Positions 4,890-6,254 of a DNA stretch of 6,254 nt are shown here, in pieces. Source of the stretch: an uncultured Clostridia bacterium (GTDB lineage Bacteria; Bacillota_A; Clostridia; Christensenellales; Aristaeellaceae); the NCBI GenBank assembly GCA_945871545.1, contig CAMBWJ010000121.1, forward strand, positions 1 through 6,254, in the 5' to 3' direction. Each line of letters opens with the position of its first letter. Position 1 is the stretch's first letter. The notes beneath the pieces were generated by a model, which did no database searches, was not told where the DNA came from, and saw nothing but the letters and a program-made list of their open reading frames with translations. Made by a program: the position numbers and the translations under genes.

Positions 4890-6068
4890 ATGATTTACAG
4901 CAGCTTTCAGAATGAGAAGCTTTCCCTGCTGGGCTTCGGTGCGATGCGCCTGCCCTGCGATGCGGAGGGCAAGGTGGACGAAGCGCAGGTGGCCGAGATG
5001 GTACGCCTGGCCTTCGAGGGCGGCGTGAACTACATCGACACCGCCTGGCCCTACCACGGCGGTCAGTCCGAGTCCGTGCTGGGCCGCGTGCTCTCCGCCT
5101 ATCCCCGGGACAGCTACTACCTGGCCTCGAAGTTCCCGGGCCACCAGATCAGCGAGCGCTACGATCCCGCCGCCATCTTTGAGGAGCAGCTGCGCAAGTG
5201 CAGGGTGGATCACTTCGACTTCTACCTGCTGCACAACGTTTATGAAAAGTCCGTCCAGACCTATTCCGACCCCCAGTGGGGCATCGTGGACTACTTCCTG
5301 GAGCAGAAGAAGCTGGGCCGCATCCGCCACCTGGGCTTCTCCAGCCACGCCGGTTACGACTGCCTGAAGGACTTTCTGGACCGCTACGGCGATCAGATGG
5401 AGTTCTGCCAGATTCAGCTCAACTACCTGGACTGGACGCTTCAGGACGCGAAAGCGCGCTATGAGCTGCTCACCGAGCGGGGCATTCCGGTCTGGGTCAT
5501 GGAGCCCCTGCGCGGCGGCAAGCTGGCCAAGCTTCCAGAGGAAAGCGCCGCGAAGCTGCATGCGCTGCGGAGCGACGAGGGCGTGCCCGCCTGGGCCTTC
5601 CGCTGGCTGCAAGGGCTGGACAACGTGAAGATGATCCTCTCCGGCATGTCCAGTGTGGAGCAGATGAAGGACAACCTGCGCACCTTCGTGGAGCGCAAGC
5701 CGCTGAACGCGGAGGAGTGCGCGGTGCTGCTCGACATCGCCGAGACGCTTAAGAACAGCGTGCCCTGCACCGCCTGCCGCTACTGCTGCGACGGCTGCCC
5801 GCAGGGTCTGGACATCCCGAAGCTCATCTCCGCCTGCAACGACTACCGCTACGCCGCCAGCTTCAACGTCTCCATGTCCATCGAAGCCCTGCCGGAGGAC
5901 AAGCGCCCCTCGGCCTGCCTCGGCTGCGGCGCATGCGCACAGGTCTGCCCCCAGAAGATCGACATCCCCGGGGTCTTGAAGGACTTCAGCGAGGCCCTCG
6001 CCAAGCAGCCCAGCTGGGCCGAAATCTGCCGCCAGCGCGAGGAAGCCCAGCGCAAGAACCGCAGCTGA
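4890..6068 (+). CDS. Aldo/keto reductase with C-terminal 4Fe-4S ferredoxin domain
   Basis: This is a 392-aa cytosolic oxidoreductase of the COG1453 type: a TIM-barrel aldo/keto reductase (about 1-285) fused to a 4Fe-4S domain (about 290-365). The start is LLGFGAMRLP, then GVNYIDTAWPYHGGQSE. The expected tetrad is present as Asp50, Tyr55, Lys81 and His115 (FYLLHNV). Later barrel blocks are GFSSHAGYD, QIQLNYLDW, VWVMEPLRGGKLA and ILSGMSSVEQMKDN. Two cysteine clusters follow: C293-x2-C296-x2-C299 C300-x2-C303-P, and C343-x2-C346-x2-C349-x3-C353-P, matching two 4Fe-4S sites. The barrel suggests NAD(P)H-linked carbonyl reduction, with electrons possibly exchanged through the clusters; the substrate cannot be told. 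It is common in anaerobic Firmicutes. It is transcribed with the same direction as asnB but behind its own promoter and a strong terminator, so it is probably a separate unit without a direct link to nitrogen metabolism. Confidence 0.92.
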   Translation: MIYSSFQNEKLSLLGFGAMRLPCDAEGKVDEAQVAEMVRLAFEGGVNYIDTAWPYHGGQSESVLGRVLSAYPRDSYYLASKFPGHQISERYDPAAIFEEQLRKCRVDHFDFYLLHNVYEKSVQTYSDPQWGIVDYFLEQKKLGRIRHLGFSSHAGYDCLKDFLDRYGDQMEFCQIQLNYLDWTLQDAKARYELLTERGIPVWVMEPLRGGKLAKLPEESAAKLHALRSDEGVPAWAFRWLQGLDNVKMILSGMSSVEQMKDNLRTFVERKPLNAEECAVLLDIAETLKNSVPCTACRYCCDGCPQGLDIPKLISACNDYRYAASFNVSMSIEALPEDKRPSACLGCGACAQVCPQKIDIPGVLKDFSEALAKQPSWAEICRQREEAQRKNRS

Positions 6069-6149
6069 TCTGCGCTGCAAGGCGGATTCCTTAGCGGAAA
6101 CCGAGCGCATGCCGGCATTTCTTTCCAGCCTGTTAGCGCGCTTTCATCG

Positions 6150-6155
6150 TATAAT
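6150..6155 (+). promoter_or_regulatory. -10-like element of a probable downstream gene
   Basis: A perfect TATAAT, but no good -35 is found 16-18 bp upstream (AGCCTG at the 17-bp spacing) and there is no TGn extension. Together with GGAGG at 6246-6250 it suggests a plus-strand gene starting at or just past the edge, perhaps with activator-dependent transcription. Confidence 0.4.
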
Positions 6156-6188
6156 GGAGCCGGAACCGGATCTCACACCTTCGGCTCC
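6156..6188 (+). repeat. Inverted repeat directly after the -10 element
   Basis: GGAGCCG (6156-6162) and CGGCTCC (6182-6188) are perfect reverse complements separated by 19 bp, starting the base after TATAAT. The expected transcript start (about 6162) lies inside the left arm, so an operator-like DNA site is more likely than an RNA hairpin. Confidence 0.4.
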
Positions 6189-6195
6189 GCATTCC

Positions 6196-6233
6196 CGGGC
6201 GGCGAGGCTCTCGCATTCCGCCTTCGCCGTCCG
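6196..6233 (+). repeat. Imperfect inverted repeat in the untranslated leader
   Basis: CGGGCGGCGA (6196-6205) can pair with TCGCCGTCCG (6224-6233), 10 bp with one G·U, and an 18-base loop. It lies about 13 bases before the GGAGG at 6246. No U-run follows, so it is not a terminator. A leader hairpin is likely; its role is unknown. Confidence 0.35.
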
Positions 6234-6245
6234 AGACCATACGTT

Positions 6246-6250
6246 GGAGG
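6246..6250 (+). promoter_or_regulatory. Shine-Dalgarno site of a gene starting past the window
   Basis: TTGGAGGCGAT ends the window. GGAGG is well spaced for a start codon within the next few bases; an ATG would begin at 6253 if the next base is G. The gene itself is not visible. Confidence 0.4.
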
Positions 6251-6254
6251 CGAT

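Noticed and set aside
4785..6110. 441-codon open frame on the minus strand opposite the reductase
   Set aside because: Antisense shadow of a well-supported aldo/keto reductase; it crosses the terminator and shows no family signature.
6107..6126. Terminator after the aldo/keto reductase (ATGCCGGCAT followed by TTCTTT)
   Set aside because: The palindrome leaves only a 3-bp stem once a loop is allowed and the U-run is broken. I cannot support a terminator here.

Overview
The window looks like a chromosomal nitrogen-assimilation locus from a GC-rich member of the Firmicutes, most likely a clostridial (gut-type) anaerobe. The reasons are an alpha-type glutamine synthetase of 443 aa close to the Bacillus/Clostridium form, a tRNA-sensing T-box leader, an ANTAR-domain regulator beside glnA, strong Shine-Dalgarno sites, and a ferredoxin-domain aldo/keto reductase of the anaerobe type. 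The genus cannot be fixed from the sequence. No mobile elements, CRISPR arrays, tRNAs or rRNAs were seen.

Layout. The minus-strand operon reads right to left: glnA (glutamine synthetase, 2589-1258), a 154-bp structured gap, an ANTAR RNA-binding regulator (1103-573; nitR-like by position), and the 5' part of gltB (glutamate synthase large subunit, 576 to the window edge at 1), which overlaps the regulator gene by ATGA. Divergently, on the plus strand, come an asparagine-specific T-box leader (about 2855-3150) and asnB (3152-4732). A separate plus-strand unit follows with its own promoter, a leader terminator (4822-4866) and an aldo/keto reductase with a C-terminal 4Fe-4S domain (4890-6068). 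The last 186 bp hold a -10-like element, inverted repeats and a Shine-Dalgarno site, probably for a gene that starts just past the edge.

How it works together. GlnA makes glutamine from ammonium and glutamate. GltB uses the glutamine amide to make glutamate. AsnB uses the same amide to make asparagine. The divergent glnA and asnB promoters lie about 170 bp apart and share a mirror-image element: CTTGCAA exactly 7 bp upstream of a perfect TTGACA, followed by a 17-bp spacer and an extended -10.

The most interesting feature is the density of RNA-level control. The glnA leader can fold either into an intrinsic terminator or into a mutually exclusive hairpin with an AxxGxx hexaloop, the loop class recognised by ANTAR proteins, and the ANTAR gene is the next gene of the same operon. 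The glnA-ANTAR junction contains several competing hairpins, one again with an AxxGxx hexaloop. The asnB leader is a canonical Asn T-box that lacks the usual U-tract. The reductase gene also carries a terminator between its promoter and its start codon. The folds were found by eye, and no energies were computed.
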